From assembly GCA_002245135.1 (NCBI GenBank), contig NGBS01000586.1:282252-346251 (forward strand): DNA of 64,000 bases, in the 5' to 3' direction. Positions 1 through 13,302 of the stretch are shown one piece after another; position 1 is the first letter of the stretch, and each line of letters starts with the position of its first letter. Source of the DNA: Proteromonas lacertae (taxonomy: Eukaryota > Sar > Bigyra > Opalinata > Proteromonadidae). The notes beneath the pieces were generated by a model. It did not search any database. It was not told the origin of the DNA and saw nothing but the letters and a program-made list of their open reading frames with translations. Position numbers and translations under genes: made by a program.

Positions 1-210
1 GATAGCAAAGCATCTAATTTTTCATCTTCATCTTCTAGAGTTAATAAGACTTTGCAAATTCAAATTAGTTTGGCTAATACTCAAATAGTTCATGAGAGAT
101 TTTCTGATAAAAAGACAACTCTTAGTCCAATTCATCGTAATAACATAAATAATTCAACAAGAAATAATGTATTAACTGTACATACTTCAGCAATGAATAC
201 TAGATTGTAA
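1..210 (+). CDS. 3' end of an unknown gene (partial)
   Basis: Frame 1 is open from the window edge to a TAA at 208-210, giving 69 residues of a serine/threonine/asparagine-rich, probably disordered tail that ends in NTRL. No start is visible because the gene enters from outside the window. Composition and an uninterrupted frame in AT-rich DNA make it likely to be coding, but I recognise no domain. It converges on the pseudokinase-LRR gene on the other strand. Confidence 0.45.
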   Translation, partial: DSKASNFSSSSSRVNKTLQIQISLANTQIVHERFSDKKTTLSPIHRNNINNSTRNNVLTVHTSAMNTRL

Positions 211-356
211 AAGTATAATTGTATATTCTAAGGAAATAATAAAAATGTAAATAATCAATCAATGTGTAAATATTTATAATTATATTTTTTATCTGAATTA
301 TTTTTGAATGAATTAACATAATATAAACCTTCTTTATATAACAATAGTATCATTAA

Positions 357-1472
357 TTAATCAATATTGAAGAATTCTTTTAATAATTCTTTCTTTTCTT
401 CTTCTAGTTTTATCTTTTCAATTGAAGAAACAGTATTTAAAAATGATTTTAATTCTGATTTATCTATATTTTCTTTTGCTGTTATTGACAATTCATCTAA
501 ATTATTGTTGGATAAATCAAGCTTATAAAAATTAATTTGTTCAATTAATGTGATATGAGAATCGTTAATATTTGAATCTATTTTAATACAATAATCCAAA
601 TAATATTCCAATTTTTCATTAGTCCATGATGGATTATCTCAATATTTCACTCATTTTTATCATTTCTTTATTCAACTCTTTTAAACTCAGTCTATCTTCA
701 CTCTTTACTTTTAACATTCTCAATATCATCTCTTTCATTCTATCATCACATTCTACTTCAAAACTGTATTTACATTTCATAACATTCTCTTTTGTTTTAT
801 TCATATTATCATCTTCATTGAATGGTAATTTCTTAAACATCATTTCATATAATATACATCCAATTGACCAAATCACACTTTCATCATTACATTCATATCC
901 ACTTAATTCTTCTAAGCTTTTGAAACAGATATCATACACTCTCATATCATCTTCTTTTCTTAATTCATTCAACAATAAATCACATATTTTTACATTACCA
1001 TCTTCTTCATATATTATGTTACTACTCTTCAAATTACCTACCACTACATCATATTCATTCAATATCATCAATATATCACATATTGAACATATTACATCAC
1101 ATATTTCATTCATTGAAAGAGATTTATTCTGAATTATCTCTTCCATGTCTCTCAAGTAATATTTTCGTTTCAATATCACATATTCACTTTCAATATTTAC
1201 TTGGAGTGTTTTAGAGGGATAAATAAAGGGTAAATGACAGTCTAACAGTAACTTATTGTTCTCTAGGAATTTTAATATCTTCTTTTCCTTAATTCCTGAT
1301 ACACTCAACATTTTCATCATCTTAAGATCATTTTCATTGAGAATTACTAAATTTAACTCACTACTACTTTTTTCTACTCTCTCTTTAATCTATACGAATA
1401 AATCAAGAGAAATACTTCAACATCATAGGGTAATATCAATGATAGAATGTCAGCTGAAAGAGAAAACTTCAT
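357..1472 (-). pseudogene. pseudokinase-LRR protein, frameshifted copy
   Basis: The minus strand reads ATG at 1472, a 26-nt intron (1390-1415, GTATTT...ATAG), then about 240 codons of a kinase-like C-lobe. It has a LKSSNI catalytic-loop remnant, but HRD and DFG are replaced (VVG and CDL), so it is probably catalytically dead. The frame stops near 634 and an LRR-like stretch (KLDLSNNNLDEL) continues in another frame to 357. Comparison with the paralog at 4214-6920 shows GAGA here where that copy has GAGAGA, a 2-nt loss that explains the frameshift. The block 634-1320 looks identical to 6072-6758, while flanking exon and intron sequence has diverged. The first exon encodes a short leader (MKFSLSADILSL...) homologous to the other copy. 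It may be a recent pseudogene or a sequencing error. Confidence 0.7.
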
Positions 1473-1624
1473 TATAGAATTATATGAAAAAATATTCGTT
1501 TTCAATTCAAATTTTTAAAGGATTTTTTATATATAAGATAGTTTTATTAGATACTTAAATATAAAAACACAAATAAACTAATACATGAAAAACATAACAT
1601 AAATATTAAATACTTAGAGAGGAA

Positions 1625-2602
1625 TTACAGATCAGATAAAGGAGTAAGAAGATCTTTTATATTCATATCATATATATCATTTAATGAATAATAATCTCCA
1701 TTATTTTCTACATTAGGAGGATACTTAAAAAATGGACCAGCATTTAGTCTAATTGAAGCATTCATATATAACGAAACGGCAGGGTAATAACTTCCATAAT
1801 ATAAATCACAAAATGCTATTCCTTGATCTATTCCATTTACAAAATACTTTATATAAGAATCTTTATAAATTGATAAAGGAATTGTATGATTAATTTCACC
1901 ATACGATGGAGGCACTATATATATATATATATATTCTATTATATATATATATAATACATTTAGCTTCTATTTGTGTTGATGGGTTAATGTTAGATGGTGA
2001 AAAATTTGGTAAATTTATTAGAACACCAATTGTATCTCCTTCACCATATTTTATACCATATTTCTTTTTCATTTTATTATGAATTATATCACCATCTATA
2101 TCTTTATAACCATAACTAAAATTATCAAAACCTATTGGAGCTTCTAAATCAGCATAAATTAAACTACAACCTATTCTTACATGACTATTTTCACTTTCAC
2201 TTTTTAATATGTCCATTTCCCAATAATAACAACCTTCTTCAATATGTTGATTTACACGAGCTGTTCGGTAACCTCCACATCCACTTATTGTTAAACAATC
2301 TTCACTAATTTTTAACTCACCGTTTAGATGTTCAGTACACTTCACAAATGATACATTATGCCGTTTTTCTAGTTCTTCTTCCTATTTTCATATTAGTATT
2401 ATTTATTTATTATATATACTGCTTTGTTTTCTATACATGTTTTGTATTGTCCTTGTAAGAATTTAGGATCAGCATTAAATACACCTATCTTCTTTTGTTT
2501 TCTCTTTGCTATACTAATATTCTCCATATTTTGTATATTTATGACAAAAAATGGATTATAAAAATGAAATGAAGGCTTGGCTTGAAATTTATAAAATCTC
2601 AA
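1625..2602 (-). CDS. Ash2-like SPRY-domain protein (COMPASS subunit homolog)
   Basis: Three exons on the minus strand: 2420 to about 2602, 1958-2381 and 1625-1914. They are separated by introns of 38 nt (2382-2419) and 43 nt (1915-1957), both GT...TAG. The translated middle and last exons carry the Ash2 SPRY signature: GCYYWEMDIL, HVRIGCS, LEAPIGFDNFSYGYKD, GEGDTIGVLINLP, then YFVNGIDQGIAF, YYPAVSLY and GPFFKYPP near the C terminus. Ash2 is a core subunit of histone H3K4 methyltransferase complexes in the nucleus. The N-terminal PHD/winged-helix part found in animal ASH2L is not visible. Only about 60 residues precede SPRY and the first ATG in that exon is at 2527, so the real start may lie in an unrecognised upstream exon. 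Confidence 0.8.
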
Positions 2603-3374
2603 AATAGATCAAAATAGCCAACTTTGGCAATAACACAAGTCTTTTTTATAATTTATCTCCTTTTATAGATGCGTTGATATTTTTGTTTTTGATTGTTATG
2701 AATATTTAAGAAATTTTCATACAAAAATGTTAAAGATATATGAGTTGGAGTTATTAGAGCTGGTAATACTAAATAATAAAGAGATAGCTCGAATGGATTA
2801 GGTAAATCTAAACCTTTTATTAGAGTAAAACTCGTATATGTGGATAAATTAGCTTTGCAACTACATTATTATCTATATGATAAGATTCCATTTCATGCTT
2901 TTCACATAGTTTTTCTTATTCATCGATATGTTAATTATCATCAAAACAAAAATGATTATAATAAACCTCTAAAATAATTTTATGACTAACAACAACAAAA
3001 ATAATCCTTCACTCATTGAAAAGCGAAATTCTACTATCAGATAATGTTAATAGTTTTAATACTTCAAATACAATAAATTCTAAATATTTACATCGTCTAT
3101 TATTTTCATTTTCAATTATTCCACAAAATTTAGGATTGTGTTATTTTAATGGAACATTACTAGATAAATACAATACACACCAATAATTTTATGCTTTTAT
3201 ATCATTAATAATCTTTCTTCTTATAGGATTACTCATTTATCAAAAAATAAAAACAGAAAAGGCTTGAAACAAATCAAACAAATAAAGCTTGAGTGAAATG
3301 AGAACGTATAGTAATCTCTTGTATATCAAGTATTGCATTAAAATCCCTTTTAATTATTTTTTAAGACTGTAATA
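2603..3374. other. intergenic stretch with possible gene remnant
   Basis: No intact gene. The plus strand around 2850-2960 holds a short protein-like stretch (LALQLHYYLYDKIPFHAFH) that soon runs into stops. It may be decayed coding sequence, but I cannot name a family. The rest is AT-rich and contains the upstream region of the eS8 gene. Confidence 0.3.
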
Positions 3375-4070
3375 ATGGGTATAAAATTAACATTTATTAT
3401 TCAATAGGTATTTCCAGAGATAGTTTCCATAAACGTCGTAACACTGGTGGTAAAAGAGTCATATCAACCAAGAAGAGACAATATTTATGTGGAAGACAAC
3501 CAGCTCATACCAAACTTCTTCTCCAAAGTACTAAGAAGCATCAGACCAAAGTAGTACACACTGTAAGATGTCGTGGTGGCAATTTAAAATACAGAGCTCT
3601 CCGTTTATCAGCTGGTAACTTCTCATGGGGAACTGAAGGTATATAATATTTTTTTAATGCATTATTTTAATTACTTAGTCTGTACAAGAAAATGCCGTAT
3701 TTTAGATGTTGTGTACAATGCATCAAACAACGAATTGGTCAGAACTAAAACTTTAGTTAAAGGATGTATTGTTGAAATCGATGCTGCGCCATTCAAAACA
3801 TGGTTTGAAAACCATTATGATGTAAAAATCGAAAAGAAAGGTGAAGAACCAAAATTCGATGCTGAAAAGAAGAGAAACGACAAAACAAAAGCAAAGACTG
3901 AAGCTAGAAGAAAGAAGGCCGTATGGGATCAAGCCATTTTAGATGAAATTGTAGGAAACAGATTATTAGCATGTATTTCTTCAAGACCAGGACAATGTGG
4001 ACGTGCTGATGGATATTTACTTGAAGGTGAAGAATTAGCTTTCTACCAAAAGAAAATCGTTAAAAAGTAA
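3375..4070 (+). CDS. RPS8: 40S ribosomal protein eS8
   Basis: Three exons: 3375-3378 (ATGG), 3408-3638 and 3679-4070. Introns are 29 nt (3379-3407) and 40 nt (3639-3678). The protein starts [18 protein letters not shown], followed by [32 protein letters not shown], then [20 protein letters not shown] and the conserved C-terminal [20 protein letters not shown]. These are diagnostic of eukaryotic/archaeal S8e, a small-subunit ribosomal protein. Length (about 208 residues) matches the family. The first intron immediately after the first codon is a placement common in eukaryotic ribosomal protein genes. The gene calibrates splice rules for the rest of the window. Confidence 0.97.
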
Positions 4071-4213
4071 AAATATAATTATGAATTAATACACAAGGGA
4101 TTTTTATTTATGTTTATTAGGAAATAATCATTTAACTTCTTTCTCCCAAAGTTGGCAAGAAGAGAATATATTATTTTATTCATTAAAAAAAACATTATTT
4201 AATAGAATAAAAG

Positions 4214-6920
4214 TTAGACTATATTTCGCTTCTTTTTACTGCAATAATCATCGTAATAATATACCACTTCATAATTTTCCCATAATGAAAATTTCATTTC
4301 TATAAATGGATATTCTTCTTTCTCTAATGATTTAGAACAAATAGATTTTAATCCCTTTATTCTTATATAATTTCCACTTAGATTTATTCTTTTACAATCT
4401 TTAACAGAATCTATTTTTTCTGATAATAATATCACACTTTCATCATCTATTTCTATATTACTCAAATCTATTCCGTCAAAATCCACTAATAAATCTAATT
4501 TGTTTAATAACAATTTAAATCCAACATTACCAATTTTATTACCTATAAAAGCAATAATAGAAATAATTACATAAATATACCATAAATACAAATACAAGAA
4601 ATATTATCATTTTCATTCAAATACAAGAAATATTCTATCCCATCTGAATCAATAAAGTTATCACTTATATCAAGTTCTATCTTCTCTTCAAGATTCTTTA
4701 AACTATCTAATAAATATTTTAAACCAGTTGAAGATAATCCCATATCTTTATATAATAATAATAATAATAATACTATAAAAATTTGTTATATCAATAAAAT
4801 AGATAATAATCTTGATCATTATGACAATATTCTTTCACTAGGAAATTCAAATATGGTGCTACTATTCTCATTCCTTCATCTCCAATCAAATTTCCACTTA
4901 TTTGAAATTCTCTTAATTTTGGAAATGAATTTATCAGTATTTTCATACTTTCACATGTTAATTTATTATCTATAGCCTAAATCAATATCAAATTATACCT
5001 CTTAAATCTAATGCATTTATATCTTCCAATTCATTTGATCTTAATGAGATGAAGGATTTAAACAAATCATCATCAATATCTAAGATGCTAAGATCCAATA
5101 TGTTATAATAATCTCCATTCTCATCTACATCTACACTTTTAATGATATTGATTAATTCAGGAATATCTTCATCAACCAATAAATCTTTTTGTGCATCACA
5201 ATGTACTTTTCCAACTTTGAGTAATAAAGATTTCAATCCTTTGGAATGAATATTTTTATTTCCTCTTATGTCTATTTCCTTTATTTTTGGATATTTGTAT
5301 AATTCTTCTGATAATAATATCATTGATTCATCATCCAATTTGCATTTCAAAAAGATACAATTCATTTTCTTTGTTGATTAATAAATGTAAATATGGAAGC
5401 AATAATTTAAAACCTTCTAAACCTATTGAATTATCTATTATATAAAATAAATTGATAATATATATACATGAAAGATCTACATGTTCCAATTTCATAAATG
5501 GAATTGATTTCACAAATGATTCAATAAATATAATAGTAATATTACAAAATGATAAATCTAATTCTTGCAAAGATGATAATCGAAAAAATAAAGATCCAAA
5601 TAATGATTGTTGTTTAATTGGAATGAAGGAATATAAAATTATACCAAATCTAAGTTTTGTTGGATTGATCAGTTTCATTATTTTAAAGAGATAATTCATT
5701 CCTTCTTCACATAAACACATACTTTCCGAAGGAACTTTAATTCTTTCATCATTATAATCAGTGTGAATGTTAAGAATTATTTTATCTAAATAACACTCTT
5801 TTCCTTCTTTACACAGGTGATTTATTTGATATTTCACTTTATCTTCTATTGATCTATCTTTTTTGTATAATTTCATCATCAATAATATTGATAGTTTTCT
5901 TTCATTTGGTTTATTATTGTATGATTTTATCAAAACATCTCGAAGTTCTTCTCTTTTATTACATTGAAGATAATATTCTGATGGATATATAATAGGAAGC
6001 GTTAAAATCATATTATCGCTACTGAATAATATATCTTTTCTTTCTTCATATATCATCAAATTATCATCATTATCTCTCAATATTTCACTCATTTTTATCA
6101 TTTCTTTATTCAACTCTTTTAAACTCAGTCTATCTTCACTCTTTACTTTTAACATTCTCAATATCATCTCTTTCATTCTATCATCACATTCTACTTCAAA
6201 ACTGTATTTACATTTCATAACATTCTCTTTTGTTTTATTCATATTATCATCTTCATTGAATGGTAATTTCTTAAACATCATTTCATATAATATACATCCA
6301 ATTGACCAAATCACACTTTCATCATTACATTCATATCCACTTAATTCTTCTAAGCTTTTGAAACAGATATCATACACTCTCATATCATCTTCTTTTCTTA
6401 ATTCATTCAACAATAAATCACATATTTTTACATTACCATCTTCTTCATATATTATGTTACTACTCTTCAAATTACCTACCACTACATCATATTCATTCAA
6501 TATCATCAATATATCACATATTGAACATATTACATCACATATTTCATTCATTGAAAGAGATTTATTCTGAATTATCTCTTCCATGTCTCTCAAGTAATAT
6601 TTTCGTTTCAATATCACATATTCACTTTCAATATTTACTTGGAGTGTTTTAGAGGGATAAATAAAGGGTAAATGACAGTCTAACAGTAACTTATTGTTCT
6701 CTAGGAATTTTAATATCTTCTTTTCCTTAATTCCTGATACACTCAACATTTTCATCATCTCAATATCATTTTCATGTTGAATTACAATTTCATCTTCATT
6801 ACTACTTTTTTCTACTCTTTCTTTTATCTAGACAATAGTAAAAAACTAAAATACTTCAGTATGAGATGGTAATATCAATGATAGAATGTCATCTACAAGA
6901 GATTTTAAGAAAAAAAACAT
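4214..6920 (-). CDS. pseudokinase-LRR protein (one frameshift)
   Basis: The start is ATG at 6920 (MFFFLKSLVDDILSL). A 27-nt intron (6828-6854) follows, then a kinase-like C-lobe with LKSSNIIYEEDGNVKICDL but no HRD or DFG, and a WSIGCILYEMMF helix F. From about residue 330 leucine-rich repeats follow (LQELDLSFCNITI, ALDLRDN, ELDISDNFI). Introns interrupt the repeats at the L-x-L-x-x-N turn: 29 nt at 4970-4998 and 38 nt at 4543-4580. The frame breaks near 5344, where one extra A in a GAAATGC context would restore the LYLFE-CKLDDES continuity. The segment around 4740-4830, with an ATT microsatellite, does not resolve into a clean exon junction. A single-copy scaffold or pathogen/self recognition role is only a guess. 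It may be a pseudogene or contain assembly errors. Confidence 0.65.
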
Positions 6921-7083
6921 TTTTCTGTTTCAAAATTTTGAGTCGTTTTTTAATTAATTTCTATTTTTACATAAATAGCTATTCTATGGGCATATAAATA
7001 AAATTAATCCACCCACATAAACATTACATTATTAATAATCAAAACAAAAAACAATCATATCTCATTAATTCTCTATTCCCTCT

Positions 7084-8987
7084 CTAATGATGGAATAATC
7101 TCTCTCCAGTATGAACCATTGTCATACCATACTCATCACAAGCAGCAGTAACTTCTTGATCAGCAACACTACCACCTGGTTGAGCAATATACTTCACACC
7201 ATACTTACTAGCATGATCAATATTATCTCTGAATGGGAAGAAAGCATCACTGGATAGGGATACACCACTTAATGTCTTTAAGAACTCTTTCTTAGATTCA
7301 TCAGATAATGGTTCTGGAACTTTCTCGAATAATTTCTCCCATGTAATTCTTTCAGCATCTGTTAAGTCTCCTTCAATGTATCGAACTCTAGCATTCACTC
7401 TATCTTGTCTCTTTACACCAGATGCGAATTTCAAATCTAATACTTGAGGATGTTGCCTTAAATACCAAGTGGTTACTTTTCTTGCTGCTAATTTTACACA
7501 GTCTACTCTTGATTGTTGGCCAGCACCTACACCAATCATTTGACCATCTAATGCATAACCAACACTGTTACTTTGAGTGTATTTAATACATATTGAAGCT
7601 AAGATTAAATCAATAATTGCAGTATCAGTTAAGTCTTTTGTCTTAGTGACAATATTCTTTAAATTTTCTTTAGTGAATAAGAAATTGTTGTGTTTTTGAG
7701 CTAATACCATTCCGTGTAATTCTCTAAATTCCATTTCTGGCATCTTAAAGTCAGGATTACCCTGTAAAATAATGAATGAACCTTTCTTCTTGTTCTTTAA
7801 TATTTCAAATGCTTCTGGTTCAAAGGATGGTGCAATAATACCATCACATACTTCAATCTTTAAAATATTAGCAGTAGCAACGTCAACTTTGTCTGAAATT
7901 GCGACGAAATCACCAAAGGAACTCATTGGATCAGCATTTCTGGCTCTTAAATAAGCTAATGATGTCTCTGTCATTTCTCTATCACCTACTTCATAAGCTT
8001 GCTTCAATGCATCAGATAATGGTAATCCAATTGCACAACCAGCTGGAGAAACGTGTTTAAAACTAGCAGCACATACTCTTCCTAATGATTTCTTCACTTC
8101 TTGAACTAATTGCCATGAATTAGCTGCATCGCATAAATTAATATAACCTGGCTTGCCATTGAGTACAGTAAATGGTAATGTACTTCCTAACATTGAATAT
8201 ACAGCAGCTGGTGCTTGAGATGGATTGCAACCATATTTTAAAGACATTTCATATTGATAAGGTCTTGTAACGACTATAAATTTAAAAATAAAATTAATAT
8301 ATAATAAATACCAGCTCCTGGTTGTTGTTCAGTTTGTTGTGTAAACCAATTAGAAATAGATGAATCATATTTTGCACTTAATGAAAACGCTGTAGCAGCA
8401 AATCTACGTCTTGTCTCCAATGATGTACAACCGTTGTTCTTTTTCATTTCTTCGATTAAATCAGAGTATTGTGTTGGACTGGTTACAATGGTTACATAGT
8501 TGTGATTCTTAGCAGATGATCTTAACATACTTGGACCACCAATATCGATATTCTCAATACAAGTATCAAAATCACTACCTTTAGAAACAGCTAATTCAAA
8601 TGGATATAAATTCATTACTACTAAATCAATCCATTCTACTCCATTGTTCTTACGATCTTCCTCATGTTTCTCATTTCCTCTTACACCTAATAAACCTCCG
8701 TGTACTTTTGGATGTAAAGTCTTAACACGTCCGTCCATCATTTCTGGAAAACCTGTGTATTCAGATACATCCATAACCTTAATTCCGTTATCTCTTAATG
8801 CTTTTGCACTACCTCCTGTTGACATTATAACAACACCTTGTGATTCCAAAAATTTGCCTAAATCAACTAATCCTGTCTTATCAAAAACAGAAATAATAGC
8901 TCTTCCAATTTTACGCATGTTTTCAGAACTACCTATACAAACAATTAGATTTCAAATACCTTTGACTGCTGTTAATGTGTGAGACAT
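7084..8987 (-). CDS. ATIC: bifunctional AICAR formyltransferase / IMP cyclohydrolase
   Basis: Exons are 8960-8987, 8312-8932 and 7084-8273 on the minus strand; introns are 27 nt (8933-8959) and 38 nt (8274-8311). The 612-residue product (human ATIC has 592) catalyses the last two steps of de novo IMP synthesis. The N-terminal MGS-like cyclohydrolase half shows RKIGRAIISVFDKTGL, LESQGVVIMSTGGSAKAL, DGRVKTLHPKVHGGLL, DLVVMNLYPFE and NIDIGGPSMLRSSAKNH. The transformylase half shows YGCNPSQAPA, the catalytic Lys-His in SFKHVSPAGCA, GVGAGQQSRVDC, LSSDAFFPFRDNID and PGGSVADQEV, ending LFHH at a TAG stop. This shows that the organism makes purines de novo, unlike most parasitic protists. All key residues are present. 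Confidence 0.97.
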
Positions 8988-9294
8988 TGCAAATAAGAGA
9001 AAAAGAGAAATTAATGAGATGAGAATTAAAATCTATTTTGAAATTAGGATTTCAATAGTTGTAGCAGATCGTGTCAAATTAGAGAGATTCAACGAATATA
9101 TTTTTAGTAATTGTTTTAATCAAAACGGCTATTTTCGAAAAGGTGTTTTTTTTCATCCTATCGAACTTTGAAAAAATCAAAATTACATCATAAGTTCAAT
9201 AAATAGTGATATATATATATATATATAACTTAAAGCAATCCAGTTTAATTAACAGAATCAATTACTCATCCAGAAAAGCATCTAACAAAGCGCA
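8988..9294. promoter_or_regulatory. shared divergent promoter region
   Basis: About 307 bp between two divergently transcribed starts (ATIC on minus at 8987 and the unknown gene on plus at 9295). It contains A/T runs and a TA dinucleotide tract near 9210-9228. I see no gene and no recognisable consensus element. Confidence 0.35.
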
Positions 9295-12102
9295 ATGGCA
9301 AATATAAAATTTCGAAACACTAATCCTAATATGGGAGAGAATGAGTTGTTGCATGTGTGTGAACCATTTCCCTTTTCTTGTTCAATAGAAGTACCTTCAA
9401 AGTATATATCATTATTTAAATTAATAAAATATATAGTTTTGATGAAGCAATGAAACAATGTGTAAAAGTGGAGTTATGGACAGATTTGTGTGATATTACT
9501 CAGTATAATGGTTTATAGCTATTGTCTAGTAAAAATAATGAATGGCACTCAGTAGAAATGCGATTAATTCGTTGTGAAAATTGCATATTATACTTTGGTA
9601 TATCAATATTCGTAATAAAGAATGGAAAATTTGGAATGACCATGAGACTAAAATACAAAGATGACGATTATATTTGGAGTGGAGATGGTACTAATAATAT
9701 AGCAATCATTAGTTTGCCATTACAATTGAAGTACCAACGAGAATTCACACTAGATTCCGTTGAACATTTTGTACAGTGGTATAATTTATGTTTAAAATAT
9801 ATAACCAATGAAATGGCAAATTCTACATCCACAACACCTAGTGCTTCTCCACTTTCTATTAATAGTTACAGTAGTAGTAACTATGGTAGCAGTAATAGTA
9901 TAAATGAAATAAAATATATCCGAAGTTTTACTTGTTCATTTGTGGGATTGAATATGTTTAGATGTTTTGAATGATGTAGCTGTCAGTGATAGTATTGTAC
10001 AACTGTTATTAGATTCAAAACATTTAACTAGTAGTTCTGCTTGTAAGAGAATTATATTGTATTTTATTGGTAGTTCTTATATTACGAATTCTCTATTTAA
10101 AAAGTATATATACATATACATATATATTGTAGGATATGTGATTATGTTGATGAAGATGATAAAGATGAAGAATATGATAGTTACGATATTAATGAAAATA
10201 ATTTCTATACTAATATAAAAGACATGAATACTCTTCGAAACGCTATGAATTCATTCATCGATGTAATCATCAAGAATAAATTCACAGAAATTTCATATTC
10301 GAATAATCTCAGTAAAAATGGAAAATCGAATGATATAAAACCAACTATTAAAGATCCTCATTCTAGTAGCAATAATAATGAATTAAGATCACGAACACTC
10401 TCCAAATTACCAGGTCAATCGATGCCAAACCTTTGTCATAGTAGTAGTATATCTTATGATCAAGGAAATAGTTGTTTTTATGAATTATTAATTGATTTAA
10501 TTAAATACAATAGTTGTGAACTCTTTAATCATAGAAACATTGAGGCTTTAATGAATTTGTTAATAACTACAGATGATTCAATGATTCATTTATATGTTTA
10601 TAAAACACTCCGATATTTATATGACAAACCTCCAACAAATGTTAATGGTAAATTGTATAGTTTGACAAGCTTTATTTTGGAGATATTAACCTCCATGTTC
10701 CGCTTACATGAAATGACCATGAGAGAAATGAAAAAGAATCAATTCAGATATGAAGGTGATTATATAATGGATGGAAAAGAAGTAAGTCCACTTTATTCAT
10801 TATTGAAATTATTAACTAAGCTATTAGATCCAACTCCGAAGTATTTATCTTCGCTTAAAACATCATCTGTTCCTCCACTCGGTTTGGGTTTTAATTCTCC
10901 ACAAATAACTCCATCTTTTTCACCATCATCCAATACTAATTCACCTCCACCTTTATCATTATTACAATATTCTCCATCTCCATCTTTAATACCTCAATCT
11001 CCAGGATTATTAAACTCCAGCAACGGTAATAATAATAACGATGATATTTCATTACCAGTAAATATCAGTTTTAATATCGAAACTAAGAATCTAAAGCGTA
11101 GGAAAATGAGAAAACCACCACCAATGTCAAAGAGTGGTTTTGTAATTGGAGATGAAGATAGTGATGATGATAATATAAGTAGTAGTAAAAGCAATAATAA
11201 CTTAGAAGTTGATGATGATGATGATGATGACGATGACGATGGTATATATGATTCATTTATGCCTGCTTATCCATCACCTCGACCTTTAAATATGATGAAT
11301 AAATCAAAGTCAATGTTACCAATGAATGGAGATAGTATATTAAACTCAATGATGATATCTGATTCGACTAATATTGAAAGTGATCATATTCCTTTTCATA
11401 AATCATTATTTTTGAGAAAACAGAAACGAATTATTATTAATAATAATAATAATAATAATAATAATTTATATATGCAACAACAACAACAACAACAAGTGTC
11501 AGTGAAAGAACAAATCGAATCTCAAATACAAACTATTCAAGATGACTACAATTTACATATTAAAGAATTGATCCATAGTTTATTAGGTTTAGTTTATATC
11601 TTAGATATAGATAATAATGATTATAAGAAGATAATAGAAATATTAAAAAACCTTTGTTCTAAACAGGATAAGTTGTTAAATTTCATTATTATTGAATATA
11701 TCACCAAGCACTTCCCTAAAGAAAGTACTAAGAGTTGTTCATTGTTGAGGTTGTTATTTAGTGCAATTAATGAGTTTGATTCACCCAAGCCTCTTATTGA
11801 TAAGAATCTAGGAGTATATTTTATAATTATCTTATGTATATTCTATATAGCCCACTATTATTAAACGAGTATGTAAATGTATTCGTAATACTCATGTGGA
11901 TGTGATAGCTACCGCTTTGAATGGAATTGAACCATACAGTAATAATATCTTCTGGGGATTGGTAAATGGATGTGGGTTAAAGATTCAAATTGTTCAATAT
12001 GTGAAATCTGCTATTGAAAGTAACTTGGATAGTTGGTATAATGAGATTAAAGTGAAAACAAAGAATATTTTAGATCTTCTTCATCATGACGGATATCTTT
12101 AA
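9295..12102 (+). CDS. large multi-exon protein of unknown function, low-complexity rich
   Basis: Start ATG at 9295. Introns consistent with the local style lie at 9402-9436 (35 nt, phase 2), 9934-9961 (28 nt), 10104-10132 (29 nt) and 11814-11850 (37 nt). The product is roughly 870 residues: a compact N-terminal part, helical segments (KHLTSSSACKRIILYF, SFIDVIIKNKFTE), a Ser/Pro-rich middle, an Asp run at about 11204-11240, Asn and Gln runs near 11430-11490, then an armadillo/HEAT-like C-terminal helical part. One in-frame TAG at 9516-9518 has no convincing intron around it and may be a sequencing indel or an unusual splice. The alternation of helical blocks and acidic low complexity recalls PP4 regulatory-subunit-type proteins, but I cannot assign a family. 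Confidence 0.6.
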
Positions 12103-12234
12103 ATATTAATTAAAAAAGTGCGATAATATAAAATATGTTTTGCTGTTTTAATAAAGAAATAAACCATATTTATCAAAATAGAATTGCAAGCTTTATTTGA
12201 AAAAGAAACTGTCAAATTTGTTTTTATCGTTTTA

Positions 12235-13176
12235 ATGAGCAGTCAAGAGGCTCATGGCATTGAAATATATGAGAGTGCTGAGCAATTAATTTATCCTTCA
12301 GGAAGACGTAGAAATAACGATGAAAATGATCAATTTTTGCCATTACTTAATAAACCAAAACCAAAGAGAAAATCTTTTGTTACACCTAGAGGTGATGATT
12401 ATAATAACAGTAGTAGAGATGTCGGAATCCCTGATGGCTCATATTTTGAATATGAATCAACACATGGTAAAGCAAAACAACAATTAGAATTACTGTATTA
12501 TTTATGATAGTTATTTTTTACATATAGAAGGAATCAAAAGAAACAAATGATCTCAAGAATTAATCATTTAAAACGTTTGCAAGAACATGCAATAAAATGT
12601 ACAGAAAAACAAACGCGTATTATTGGTCGTCAATTAGAGTTTAAAGAAGAAAGATTAATAACAGAAAGAGATAGAAGAGAATTCCGAAGAAAAGAAAAAG
12701 AAAAATTAGATAAAAGAGGAGCTTATTTAAGAGAATTAAGAATGAGATGTCATAATGATTTAATAAATATGATGAAAGAAGAACAAGAACGACGTGCAAA
12801 AGAAGAAGCTGAAGAGAAGAGAAGAAGAGAAGATGAATTAAAAAGACTTAGGCAAATGGAAGTAGAAAGATGTAGAAACTTGAATTTAAAGAGAAGATTT
12901 GAACATAGACAGAGAATGGTAACTATTCATACATTGAAAGAAAAAGAAATTGAAGCGATTAGAAATCAACGAATAGAAGAAACAAATCAAAAACTAAAAG
13001 AATCTGAAAGATTGGCTGATGAAATAAAGAGGATGAAAGAACAAATAAAAGAGTTGGACAATCAATTAGATGAGATTACTTTATTGGGTGTAAATACTGT
13101 AGAAGGTGGAAAAGAATTGTTAGAAAATGCTACTTTAGAAGTAGAAGATAATAATAATGAGAATATGTATTGTTAA
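12235..13176 (+). CDS. coiled-coil protein
   Basis: ATG at 12235, one 33-nt phase-2 intron (12495-12527), stop at 13174-13176; 302 residues. Residues 1-90 are polar with a basic PKPKRKSFVTPRG stretch. From about residue 95 onward the protein is a long charged coiled coil (repeats of EEQERRAKEEAEEKRRRED type), ending with an acidic Asn-rich tail. No enzymatic motif is seen. Such proteins are often cytoskeletal, but nothing here proves it. It is in the same orientation as the preceding gene with 132 bp between them. Confidence 0.75.
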
Positions 13177-13302
13177 TAATATAATTTAGATTTTGTAATT
13201 TATTATTTAATTCTTTTTAAAATAAATGTTTTTGCATTGTGATAAATGAAATAACACATTCTCTTAAATAAAATCTAAAATCAATCATTTATAATTTATG
13301 AA

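Noticed and set aside
626-1132. Plus-strand open frame of 168 codons
   Set aside because: It is the antisense shadow of the pseudokinase coding sequence; its paralogous shadow occurs at 6256-6570 and composition is leucine/isoleucine/serine biased as expected.
9502-9518. A 16-nt intron in the unknown gene (GTATAATGGTTTATAG)
   Set aside because: Removing it puts the next exon out of frame with stops soon after; the junction is left unresolved.
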